A stretch of DNA of 64,000 nucleotides from contig NZ_AP014936.1 of NCBI RefSeq assembly GCF_002355415.1, positions 1,178,001-1,242,000 of the forward strand, read 5' to 3'. Source of the stretch: Sulfurifustis variabilis. Lineage in GTDB: Bacteria > Pseudomonadota > Gammaproteobacteria > Acidiferrobacterales > Sulfurifustaceae. Each line of letters opens with the position of its first letter. Position 1 is the stretch's first letter. Below the pieces are notes generated by a model. It did no database searches. It had not been told where the DNA came from and saw only the letters and a program-made list of their open reading frames with translations. The position numbers were made by a program, and so were the translations under genes. This document shows positions 1 through 7,634 of the stretch, piece after piece.

Positions 1-1
1 G

Positions 2-187
<186 letters not shown>

Positions 188-367
188 CGAGCGGCGGGAC
201 GGCGCTTCCGGGCGGGGCCGGCCGGGGTCGACCGGCGGCGATCGGTCTCCCCATCCTTTCCAGGGACGTGCGGTAGGGCGCGGCGGACGGTCTGCGAGCG
301 CTGCCGGGAAGCGGCTCGCTAAGCTTCGCGGCGGCATCCCCCAGAACACCTCTAAAAGCAGCCTTCG

Positions 368-2509
368 ATGATCGTCTATCACCTGTGCCGCGCGCGCGAC
401 GTTCCCCGGCTCCTGATGGAGGGCCTCGTCCGCAGCGAGGGGCGGCATTTCGTGTTCGACCGCTGGCAGGACGCCCAGCTTCTCCTCGGTGCCGTGCAGC
501 GCGACTCGCTCGCCGGGCGCGAGGCGCGCGAGCACGTCGCGCTCGTGCTCGAGATCGACGAGGACATGACGGCGTTCGCGCCGGTGCCCACCCGCAAGCT
601 CCCGGCCGGAATGCGGCCCGAGGACATCCGCGATCTCCAGGCGCGCTCGCGCTTCTTCGAGGTCGACGTCAACGCCAAGCGCATCATCGACGTCAAGGAT
701 GCGCTCGGCGACTCGATCCTCGGCAGGTTCCGCCGCCAGGATCGCGGCCGCGCGCCGATCTGGCGGTTCCTGGGCTACGCGAAACCCTATTGGCCGTTCG
801 TGGCCGCCGCGACCTTCGCGGGATTGGCGAAGTTCCTCCTGCCGCTCGCGTTCCCCTGGATGCTCAAGGTCCTGCTCGACGACGTGGTGCTCCAGGAGGG
901 CGTGGATGCGGCCGCGCGGGAGCGGAAGATCATCCAGCTCATCGTCGCCATCCTCGCCGCCAACGTGGTGTGGATGATCGCGACGTACTACCGCAGCGTG
1001 CTCGCCGCGATCGCCGGGCACCGGATGATCCGCGACCTGCGCGTCGCGCTCTTCAGCCACGTGCAGCGGCTGTCGCACGCGTTTTTCGCGCGCCACCAGA
1101 CCGGCGCGATCGTGTCGCGGCTCGTGAGCGACATCAGCCTGGCGCAGAACTTCGTGGGTTCGGCGCTCACGAACGTGTGGATGGACATCGTGCTGCTGAT
1201 CGCGCTCGTCGTGATCCTGACGGTGATCCACCCGATGATGACGCTCGTCTCGCTGGTGCTGATGCCGGTGTACGTGTACGCGCTGCACGCGCTCGGCCCG
1301 CGCATACGCCTGAGCAGCAAGGAGGTGCAGCAGCGCCTCGAGGTGCTCTCGGGCGGGCTGCAGGAGAAGGTCGCGGGCGTCACGATCGTGAAGGGGTTCG
1401 CGCGCGAAGGGCAGGAGACGCAGATCTTCGCGAGCCACGCGAACAAGCTGCTCAACAAGATCCTGTACTCGGCGCGCTTCACGGCCTGGAACGAGGTGGT
1501 GGTGGGCTTCGTCGTGCACTCGGCGCCCGTCCTGGTCGTCTGGTACGGCGTGCACCAGATCCTCGGCGGCCGGCTCACGGTCGGGGAGCTGACCCAGTTC
1601 CTGCTCTACCTCGGCATGTTCTACTTTCCGCTGCAGCGCCTCTCCGATCTTTCCGTGGTGCTCGCCAACTCGCTCGCCGCGATCGACCGCATCTTCGAGT
1701 ACTTCGATACCCAGCCGCACGTGAGCGAGCGTCCCGACGCCGCGCGGCTCGACGAGTGCCAGGGGCGCATCGAGTTCGTCGACGTGGTCTTCGGGTACGA
1801 TTCGAGCGCCGCGACCCTGAAGGACATCCGCCTGTCGATCGCGCCGGGCCAGACGGTCGCGGTGGTGGGGCCGAGCGGCGCCGGCAAGTCGACGCTCGCG
1901 AACCTCGTGCCGCGGTTCTACGACCCGACCGAAGGCCGGATCCTGCTCGACGGCCGCGACCTGCGCGAGCTGGAGCTCGCGTCCCTGCGCCGGCACATCG
2001 GCATCGTGAACCAGGAGACGATCCTCTTCTCCGGTACGGTCCAGGAAAACCTGCTGCTGGCCAAGCCCGACGCGACGCCGGACGAGATGCGCGCGGCGCT
2101 CGAGGCGGCGAACGCGATCGAGTTCGTCGAGCGGCTGCCGGAGGGCCTCTGGACGGAGATCGGCGAGCGCGGGGCGACGCTCTCCGGCGGCCAGAAGCAG
2201 CGGCTCGCGATCGCGCGCGCGTTTCTCAAGGACCCGCGCATCCTGATCCTGGACGAGGCCACCTCGTCCCTCGACTCGCGCGCGGAACGCCACATCCAGC
2301 AGGCGCTCGCGCGGCTCCTGAAGAACCGCACGTCCATCGTGATCGCGCACCGGCTGTCGACGATACTGCGGGCCGACCAGATCGTGGTGATGGAAGCCGG
2401 GCGCATCGTCGACCTCGGCCGGCACGCCGAGCTCCTCGCGCGAGGAGGGCTGTACGCGCAGCTCTATAACGAGCAGTTCGGACAGGTCGAGCTGCCGCGC
2501 GCCGGTTAG
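368..2509 (+). CDS. ABC exporter, MsbA/lipid-multidrug type, with an extra N-terminal domain
   Basis: The 713-aa half-transporter is predicted to sit in the inner membrane and export lipids or drugs as a homodimer. Residues about 125-410 form the six-helix ABC membrane domain. The ATPase domain follows, with Walker A GPSGAGKST near 502, signature LSGGQKQR near 605, Walker B ILILDEATSSLD near 628 and the H-loop histidine in IAHRLS near 660. MsbA-type exporters are usually 580-600 aa. Here about 118 residues precede the membrane domain, starting MIVYHLCRARDVPRLLMEGL; they are soluble, carry no helix and look like a separate domain (see findings). The ribosome site is weak (AGCAGCCTTCG before the ATG), so a later start is conceivable, but the frame is coding-like throughout. 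The exported substrate cannot be told from sequence. Confidence 0.9.
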   Translation: MIVYHLCRARDVPRLLMEGLVRSEGRHFVFDRWQDAQLLLGAVQRDSLAGREAREHVALVLEIDEDMTAFAPVPTRKLPAGMRPEDIRDLQARSRFFEVDVNAKRIIDVKDALGDSILGRFRRQDRGRAPIWRFLGYAKPYWPFVAAATFAGLAKFLLPLAFPWMLKVLLDDVVLQEGVDAAARERKIIQLIVAILAANVVWMIATYYRSVLAAIAGHRMIRDLRVALFSHVQRLSHAFFARHQTGAIVSRLVSDISLAQNFVGSALTNVWMDIVLLIALVVILTVIHPMMTLVSLVLMPVYVYALHALGPRIRLSSKEVQQRLEVLSGGLQEKVAGVTIVKGFAREGQETQIFASHANKLLNKILYSARFTAWNEVVVGFVVHSAPVLVVWYGVHQILGGRLTVGELTQFLLYLGMFYFPLQRLSDLSVVLANSLAAIDRIFEYFDTQPHVSERPDAARLDECQGRIEFVDVVFGYDSSAATLKDIRLSIAPGQTVAVVGPSGAGKSTLANLVPRFYDPTEGRILLDGRDLRELELASLRRHIGIVNQETILFSGTVQENLLLAKPDATPDEMRAALEAANAIEFVERLPEGLWTEIGERGATLSGGQKQRLAIARAFLKDPRILILDEATSSLDSRAERHIQQALARLLKNRTSIVIAHRLSTILRADQIVVMEAGRIVDLGRHAELLARGGLYAQLYNEQFGQVELPRAG

Positions 2510-2603
2510 CTTCCCCGTTTCACCTTTCCCGGTAAAATCCGACTGGCTGGCTCAGCCGGCCAGCCGGCCGGATCCCTTCCGGCCGGAAGCACAGAGAAAC
2601 ACG

Positions 2604-3089
2604 ATGCCGCTCAAGATCGCCCGCTTCATCACCCTCGTCCTGCTCGCGCTCGTCCTCGGCGTGTCCTTCTCGCACGCGCTGCAGGCCGCTCCCAAGGCGA
2701 CGCTCGCCGGCTTTTTCTTCCTGGACATCCATCACGTGCTCCTCAGCCGGTACGGGACCGTCATGGGCACAATCGAAGTGGCCGCTCTGGTCCTGGCGCT
2801 CGTCAGCCTCGCGCTGGTGCGGCGCGAGCGTCCCCCGTTCGTCGCGAACCTGGTGTCCGTCGTCGCGCTCGCCGTCATGCTCCTCGTCTGGGCGGTCTTC
2901 ATCTACCCGATCAACCAGGAGGTCGCGACGTGGACCGCCGTGGCGCTGCCGGCGGACTGGGAGCAGTACCGCGATCGCTGGCACTTGTGGCACGCGATCC
3001 GCACCGGCCTCGCCCTCGTCGCCTTCGGCGCGTTCGCGATCTCGCTCCTCGTCGAACCCAAGAAGCGGCTCTTCGCCAGCCCGTACTGA
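2604..3089 (+). CDS. DUF1772-like four-helix membrane protein
   Basis: The 161-aa hydrophobic protein has four predicted membrane helices, at about 7-27, 53-73, 83-103 and 128-150. The pattern GVSFSHALQ after helix 1 and the tryptophan-rich loop between helices 3 and 4 (WEQYRDRWHLWHAIR) resemble the DUF1772 (anthrone-oxygenase-like) family of inner-membrane proteins of unknown role. It lies 94 bp downstream of the ABC exporter on the same strand and is probably independent of it. No catalytic motif can be named, so the function is open. Confidence 0.6.
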   Translation: MPLKIARFITLVLLALVLGVSFSHALQAAPKATLAGFFFLDIHHVLLSRYGTVMGTIEVAALVLALVSLALVRRERPPFVANLVSVVALAVMLLVWAVFIYPINQEVATWTAVALPADWEQYRDRWHLWHAIRTGLALVAFGAFAISLLVEPKKRLFASPY

Positions 3090-3227
3090 CGGCGCGGCTG
3101 GGTGCTTTCCCCCGTGCGGCCCGGCCTTTCCCGGTAGTCCCGGCCGAAGCGATCCTTTATAAGGTCTCGCTGGTGGCGGCCCCGGCGGTCGCCGACGGAA
3201 AACGGAATCGAGACAAGGAGGCAGTCC

Positions 3228-3434
3228 ATGGCGGAAGACAAGAATCAGGGCGAGGGCAACCGCGAGGCCGCCCGGCACTACAACGAGGAGGCGCGGAAGT
3301 TCGCGCAGTCCGGCCGGGTCGAGGAGGCGGCGCGGGAGGCGAAGCCCGACCCGCAGGCCGAGGAAGCGGCCGGGGCGCGCGCGAAGGAGCACGATCCCGA
3401 GGAGAAGCGCGACTACGAGAAACCGGAGAAGTAG
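3228..3434 (+). CDS. Small, highly charged hydrophilic protein
   Basis: This is a 68-aa protein of Glu, Lys, Arg and Ala with no hydrophobic segment, probably largely disordered or helical. It begins MAEDKNQGEGNREAARHYNEEAR. A perfect Shine-Dalgarno (ACAAGGAGG at 3213-3221) sits in front of the ATG, and a strong hairpin lies just past its stop, so it looks like a real single-gene unit. Similar small charged proteins are common in proteobacteria and are often stress-induced. No function can be assigned. Confidence 0.7.
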   Translation: MAEDKNQGEGNREAARHYNEEARKFAQSGRVEEAAREAKPDPQAEEAAGARAKEHDPEEKRDYEKPEK

Positions 3435-3461
3435 GCGCCGCGCTTCGGCGGCGCGCACACA

Positions 3462-3487
3462 GAAACGGGGGCTCGCGCCCCCGTTTC
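3462..3487. terminator. Bidirectional hairpin terminator between convergent genes
   Basis: An 11-bp perfect stem (GAAACGGGGGC / GCCCCCGTTTC) encloses a TCGC loop. It lies between the end of the charged small gene (3434) and the end of the minus-strand copper oxidase gene (3503). The arms end in TTTC on the plus strand and, by symmetry, on the minus strand, so it can stop transcription from both sides. A second GC hairpin (GCGCCGC / GCGGCGC, 3435-3454) sits directly before it. Confidence 0.8.
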
Positions 3488-3502
3488 TCGTTCACGGCCT
3501 CC

Positions 3503-4519
3503 TCAATACACCGTCACGCGCGTGCGCGCCGTCCCCAGCACCTTTCCGGTCACCCAGTGCAGCACTTCCACGGTGACGTCGAACACGCCCGCCTGGGTCG
3601 GCGTGAACAGGCAGTCGTAGCGCTCGGCCGAGGACGCCTCGAGCGACTGCGCCTGGAACGCGCGCGGGAGGGGGCGGCCGTCGGAGGCGACCACGGTCGC
3701 CGTCAGCCCGCCGAAGCGAATCCGCTGCGGGTAGTAACCGGCGTTGATGTAGCGCGCGAGCAGCGTCTGTCCCCGGTTCATCTGCACCGCGATGCCCGGG
3801 GCGGTCAGCGCCGACTTCGCCCCGTCCACTCCCGTAATGATGAAGTACTTGGGGTTCAGGTCGTTCAGGCCCACGTCGGCGCCGCAGGTGCCGGCGTCGG
3901 CGCCCAGGGTGTGCCAGCGCGGGTCGATCTCGTCCGCGGCCCACACGGTTTCGAGATCGTAAGCCGGCCCGCCCGCGAACACGCGCTTCGTGCCCGGTGG
4001 GTCGTTCGGATCGGGCCTCGGATCGACGATGAGCCCGCCGTACATGCCCATCTCCGCGTGCAGCACCGTGTTCGTGTGGCAGTGATAGAAGTAGGTTCCC
4101 GCCTGGCTCGCCCGCCACTGGTACGTGTACTGGCGGTCGACGTCCCAGGACACGTGCCCGACCCCGTCGTTTTGCCAGCTCGGCTCGATGCCGTGGTGGT
4201 GGATGGTGTGCAGCATCATCATGTCCATGACGAGGCGCGTGTGCACGATCTGTCCTTCCGTCACGCGGATCGCTGGCGAGGGGAAGGGTTTGCTGCCCAT
4301 GCCGCCGCCCGCCGCGCGGTCGTAGAACCCCCAGATGCGCACGCTCTTGCCGTCGTCCATCTTCATCGACCCGTCCATGTAGACACCGCGATCGAAGAAC
4401 GCGTCGGGCGTGACTTTGCCGGGCGTGGCGGGGGAGGCCGGATAGGTATAGCAGCCGCCCATCATTCCGCCGCCGCCCATCTCGCCGTCCTTCTCGTAGC
4501 TCGAATGTTTCATCGTCAT
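3503..4519 (-). CDS. Multicopper oxidase, second half (carries HxHG and HCH-type copper motifs)
   Basis: This 338-aa cupredoxin protein lies 7 bp downstream of a second cupredoxin gene and is certainly co-transcribed with it. Near residue 105 it has HTIHHHG, the type 2/3 copper pattern. Near 146 it has FYHCHTNTVLHAEMGM, with the Cys, His and Met of a type 1 site flanked by the type 3 histidines. A third, ligand-free cupredoxin fold follows to the C terminus. The N terminus is rich in Met, Gly and His (MTMKHSSYEKDGEMGGGGMM), a possible copper-collecting tail. No signal peptide is visible, so export could depend on the partner. Multicopper oxidases oxidise Cu(I), metals or phenols with O2. Confidence 0.8.
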   Translation of the reverse strand: MTMKHSSYEKDGEMGGGGMMGGCYTYPASPATPGKVTPDAFFDRGVYMDGSMKMDDGKSVRIWGFYDRAAGGGMGSKPFPSPAIRVTEGQIVHTRLVMDMMMLHTIHHHGIEPSWQNDGVGHVSWDVDRQYTYQWRASQAGTYFYHCHTNTVLHAEMGMYGGLIVDPRPDPNDPPGTKRVFAGGPAYDLETVWAADEIDPRWHTLGADAGTCGADVGLNDLNPKYFIITGVDGAKSALTAPGIAVQMNRGQTLLARYINAGYYPQRIRFGGLTATVVASDGRPLPRAFQAQSLEASSAERYDCLFTPTQAGVFDVTVEVLHWVTGKVLGTARTRVTVY

Positions 4520-4526
4520 CGTCCCC

Positions 4527-5528
4527 CTACATGAACATGATGTCGGTCATGGCGCCGAACTGATACAAGCCGCCGCCGGCCGTCTGCGTCATCTCGTCGT
4601 GCAGATGCATCGGGTACATGCCGGTGGTCGCCGGGGGCCAGGCATCGGGCGGCGCCTGGAAGGGATAGATGACGTCGAGGCGTCCCATGTTGCTGGTGAT
4701 GCGGAGCGTGTCCTTTCTCCAGATGTCGGAGCGGACCTGGCCGTTTTGGGTCAGCCACTCGACGTGGTTGCCGTGCCAGTGGATCGAGTGCGCGCACAGA
4801 CCCGCGTTGAAGATGCGGATCAGGGCGCGATCGCCGACGCGGCCGTGCAGCGCGGTGCTCCGATTGGCCATCGCGTCGATGGCCGGATCGCCGGCGCCGG
4901 GCGCTCCCGGCGGCCGCGAGCTCTGCCCGTTGATGGTGAAGTAGCGCGGCTTGAACGCCGTCGTCGGCGTCGCGCCGGTGCGCACCGCCTCGTGCCAGGC
5001 GGGGTCGACGTCGTTCAGGATCCACGCGTACTGCTGGACGAAAGTCGGGCTCCCGGCATAGAGCCGGTTCGTCGCGCCGGCCGGCATGACCGCCAGCGCG
5101 CCGTGCAGGCCGAGCAGTCGATGATACGGCGCGTTCGATCCGTCGTAATAGAGGTAGGAACCCGCCGTCGGCGCCGCGAACTGCACGGTGACCGTTTCCC
5201 CCGGCGCGATCGGTCCGCTGTCGACGACGCCGTCGATGCGGAAGTTGTGGGTCCGGGAGAGCGTGTTGGTGACGTTCACGACGAGCGTGTCGCCCTCCAT
5301 GGCCATGAGGTGCCGCCCGGGAACGGCGAGCGAGGACGGCGAATCGCTGTACCCGCGAAAGTAAACGTCCTTGCCGTCGGGCTGAGTGATGTATCCGTCG
5401 GTGATGTAAAGCGTGGCCGAGACCGTCTTGGCTTCGGAACGTGCCGTCCAGGCGATGAGTGCTCCCGTACCGGAAAAGGCAGCGGCGATTCCGGCCGTGC
5501 CCGCCTTGAGGAACGTTCTGCGTTTCAT
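4527..5528 (-). CDS. Tat-exported multicopper oxidase, first half
   Basis: The 333-aa protein opens with a Tat-like signal (MKRRTFLKAGTAGIAAAFSG), so it should be folded and cofactor-loaded before export to the periplasm. The first cupredoxin domain has lost the usual histidine pairs; the expected HxH position reads YDG in GSYLYYDGS. The C-terminal domain keeps HSIHWHGNH near residue 244 and YPMHLHDEMTQT near 306. It therefore supplies only part of a copper centre, and the downstream gene supplies the rest. A good ribosome site, GGAGAAG, sits 2 bases before the ATG. Split versus natural two-subunit enzyme is discussed in the findings. Confidence 0.8.
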   Translation of the reverse strand: MKRRTFLKAGTAGIAAAFSGTGALIAWTARSEAKTVSATLYITDGYITQPDGKDVYFRGYSDSPSSLAVPGRHLMAMEGDTLVVNVTNTLSRTHNFRIDGVVDSGPIAPGETVTVQFAAPTAGSYLYYDGSNAPYHRLLGLHGALAVMPAGATNRLYAGSPTFVQQYAWILNDVDPAWHEAVRTGATPTTAFKPRYFTINGQSSRPPGAPGAGDPAIDAMANRSTALHGRVGDRALIRIFNAGLCAHSIHWHGNHVEWLTQNGQVRSDIWRKDTLRITSNMGRLDVIYPFQAPPDAWPPATTGMYPMHLHDEMTQTAGGGLYQFGAMTDIMFM

Positions 5529-5796
5529 TTCTTCTCCAAGTTACTGTGGGTTTAGGCGCGCAGCTACGGGTACGGGGAGGTGCCCCGGTCTGCGTTCTTG
5601 GAGTGGGTTTGAGAGAAGCGAACCGAGTATGCCGCCTGGTAGCAGAAATAAAAACGCAGCGCGCAGGTCGACAAAGCGAATGGTGCGTGACTATCCTTTT
5701 TCAAAGCGTTTTTGCAATTTAAAGAGACGCTGATATAGCGCGCGGAAGCGTTATGCGCGCGGGAAAACGCGCCAACAACAAAAAGGGAGGCACGCG

Positions 5797-6930
5797 ATGC
5801 AACGCAATCTCGTGGTGTGCTGCGACGGCACCTGGAACACGCCGACGCAGAAGGACCGCGGTCTCGTCGTACCGTCCAACGTCGTGAAGATGTCGCGCGC
5901 GATCGACGACTCGGACCCGACGCGGCAGCGCATCTACTATGACACCGGCGTCGGCACCGGCCGGGGCATCGACAGGTGGTTCGGCGGCGCCTTCGGCGTC
6001 GGGCTGACCGACAACATCCAGCAGGCATACCAGTGGGTCGCCGACGAGTACCGCGACGGCGACCGGCTCTACCTGTTCGGCTTCAGCCGCGGCGCCTACA
6101 CCGTGCGCTCGCTCGCCGGCCTCATCGGTCGCTGCGGGTTGACGCCGGTCGGGGATGCGAAGGCGGCCCGGAAGGCGTACGACCTCTATCGCCAGGCATC
6201 GGACGACCGCCGCCGGGCGCTCGCCGACGCGTTCAAGGCTGGGCAGCGGGAGGTGCGGGTCCACTTTCTCGGCGTCTGGGACACGGTCGGCTCGCTCGGC
6301 GTTCCCGCGCTCTCGCGCTACGGGCTGCTGCGCAAGACGGTGCGCCGCCTCGCGCGCGGCTCGAAGCTCGCGCACGGCTTTCACGACGAGAATCTGGGAC
6401 GGCACGTCGCGCACGCGTATCACGCGGTGGCGATCGACGAGGAGCGCGGACCGTTCGCGCCGAGCCTGTGGAAAACGGAGGGCGCACCGCGCGACAACGT
6501 CGAGCAGGTGTGGTTCGCCGGCGTGCACTGCAACGTCGGCGGCGGTTACGTCGACGCCGGGCTGTCGGACCACGCGCTCCTGTGGATGGCGGCCAAGGCC
6601 ATGAAGGCGGGGCTCGCGCTCGACTACCGCTACCTGGCGATGCGCGTCGACCCGAACTGTCACGGCGAGCTCCGCGATTCGAAGACGCTCGCGTACCACC
6701 TCATTCCGGATCACGAACGCGAGATCGGACTGCCGAACACCCTTAACGAGCGGATCCATCGCAGCGCGGTTTCGCGGATGCGCCATCCGACCAACGGCTA
6801 CCGCCCCCGCAGCCTCACGCGCGCGCTCGACATCGGTGTGCCGGTCACCGACGAGGGGCTCGATCTGCTCGAGCGCATCCGCGCGGCTCTGTACCCGGAG
6901 CCGCCCGACATGCCGAAGAGGGCGGCATGA
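5797..6930 (+). CDS. Tle1-like / DUF2235 alpha-beta hydrolase
   Basis: This 377-aa protein belongs to the DUF2235 (T6SS phospholipase Tle1-like) family. It starts with the typical VVCCDGTWNT strand and has the nucleophile elbow GFSRGAYTVRS near residue 95, a GxSxG serine hydrolase site. Further motifs are GVWDTVGSLG near 160 and the histidine-bearing VGGGY segment near 248. No signal peptide and no VgrG, PAAR or immunity-type partner is present nearby, so a secreted-effector role is not supported here and a housekeeping lipase is equally likely. Shine-Dalgarno: AAGGGAGGCACGCG. Its stop overlaps the next start (ATGA). Confidence 0.85.
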   Translation: MQRNLVVCCDGTWNTPTQKDRGLVVPSNVVKMSRAIDDSDPTRQRIYYDTGVGTGRGIDRWFGGAFGVGLTDNIQQAYQWVADEYRDGDRLYLFGFSRGAYTVRSLAGLIGRCGLTPVGDAKAARKAYDLYRQASDDRRRALADAFKAGQREVRVHFLGVWDTVGSLGVPALSRYGLLRKTVRRLARGSKLAHGFHDENLGRHVAHAYHAVAIDEERGPFAPSLWKTEGAPRDNVEQVWFAGVHCNVGGGYVDAGLSDHALLWMAAKAMKAGLALDYRYLAMRVDPNCHGELRDSKTLAYHLIPDHEREIGLPNTLNERIHRSAVSRMRHPTNGYRPRSLTRALDIGVPVTDEGLDLLERIRAALYPEPPDMPKRAA

Positions 6931-7295
6931 CGCGCCGGCCTCTCCTCGCGGTGTTGCTGTTCGCGTGGGGCGTCGCCCCGGCCGACGTCCCGCCCGGGCA
7001 GCGCGCGGAGGTGGAGCATCTCCTCGCGTTCGTCACCCGGTCGGAGTGCCTTTTTATCCGCAACGACGCGGCGCACACCGGAGCAAAGGCGGCCGCCCAC
7101 ATGCGAAAGAAGTACGAGTATTTCCGCGACCGCATCCGATCGACCGAAGACTTCATCGAGCTGGCCGCCAGCCGCAGCACGACGAGCGGCAAACCCTACA
7201 CGGTCCGTTGCGGCGCGCAGCCCGGGGTTGCCACCCGCGATTGGCTGGAGGCCGAGCTCGGACGCCACCGCCGGACCCGGCGCGCCGCGCCGTGA
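6927..7295 (+). CDS. DUF5329 periplasmic protein
   Basis: This 122-aa protein overlaps the hydrolase stop by four bases (ATGA), so the two are translationally coupled. Residues 1-19 form a signal peptide (MTRRPLLAVLLFAWGVAPA). The mature part has the DUF5329 layout: EVEHLLAFV, a first cysteine in SECLFIRN, AAAHMRKKYEYFRDR, FIELAASRSTTSGKPY and a second cysteine in VRCG. The two cysteines probably form a disulfide. Function is unknown. Its coupling to a DUF2235 hydrolase suggests a periplasmic partner or inhibitor, which is inference only. Confidence 0.7.
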   Translation: MTRRPLLAVLLFAWGVAPADVPPGQRAEVEHLLAFVTRSECLFIRNDAAHTGAKAAAHMRKKYEYFRDRIRSTEDFIELAASRSTTSGKPYTVRCGAQPGVATRDWLEAELGRHRRTRRAAP

Positions 7296-7424
7296 GTTCC
7301 GCGGAAGGACCGCGGCGGCATCGCCGCGTTCGCGTATAGGAGCGGGCGGAGCGGGGGAAAATGGTCGTGTCCGGGTTTTGGCCGCGCAAGGCAGCCGGCG
7401 GATAATGCGGGGAAGGACGATGCC

Positions 7425-7634
7425 ATGGCAGGACGCCCCATCAAGGAGCCGCCCGGAAAGCAACCGCCGGTCAAGCCGCCGCCGGGACGGAAGGAGCCGC
7501 CCGCGCAGCCGCCGCCGGGCGAGGACGAACCGCCGGTAGAGCCGCCGCCCGGCGGGCGCGAGCCGCCCGTGCGTCCGCCGCCGGGAGAGCGCGGGCCGCC
7601 GATGAAGGCGGCGAGCGGAAACGCCGCGCGGTGA
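7425..7634 (+). CDS. Proline-rich repeat peptide coupled to DUF2254 gene
   Basis: This 69-aa peptide consists of about five repeats of the type PPGxxEPPVxPP (for example KQPPVKPPPGRKEPPAQPPP). It is unstructured and has no signal sequence. Its TGA overlaps the GTG start of the next gene (GTGA), suggesting coupled translation. Polyproline runs stall ribosomes unless EF-P acts, so it could be a leader that regulates the membrane protein behind it; that is inference. It could also be a chance frame in GC-rich DNA, since a C/G-rich repeat gives long frames easily. Confidence 0.45.
   Translation: MAGRPIKEPPGKQPPVKPPPGRKEPPAQPPPGEDEPPVEPPPGGREPPVRPPPGERGPPMKAASGNAAR

Noticed and set aside
385-2469. 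Long alternative-frame ORFs inside the ABC exporter gene and similar shadows elsewhere (2520-3458 minus, 8113-9354 minus, 13-14 kb plus, 59299-60906 minus)
   Set aside because: They are Arg/Ala/Pro-rich low-complexity readings of GC-rich DNA in frames opposite to well-supported genes, with no ribosome sites or families.
3228-4534. Plus-strand frame 2930-4534 as a continuous protein over the copper oxidase gene
   Set aside because: It is antisense to a protein with clear copper motifs and crosses a strong terminator hairpin.
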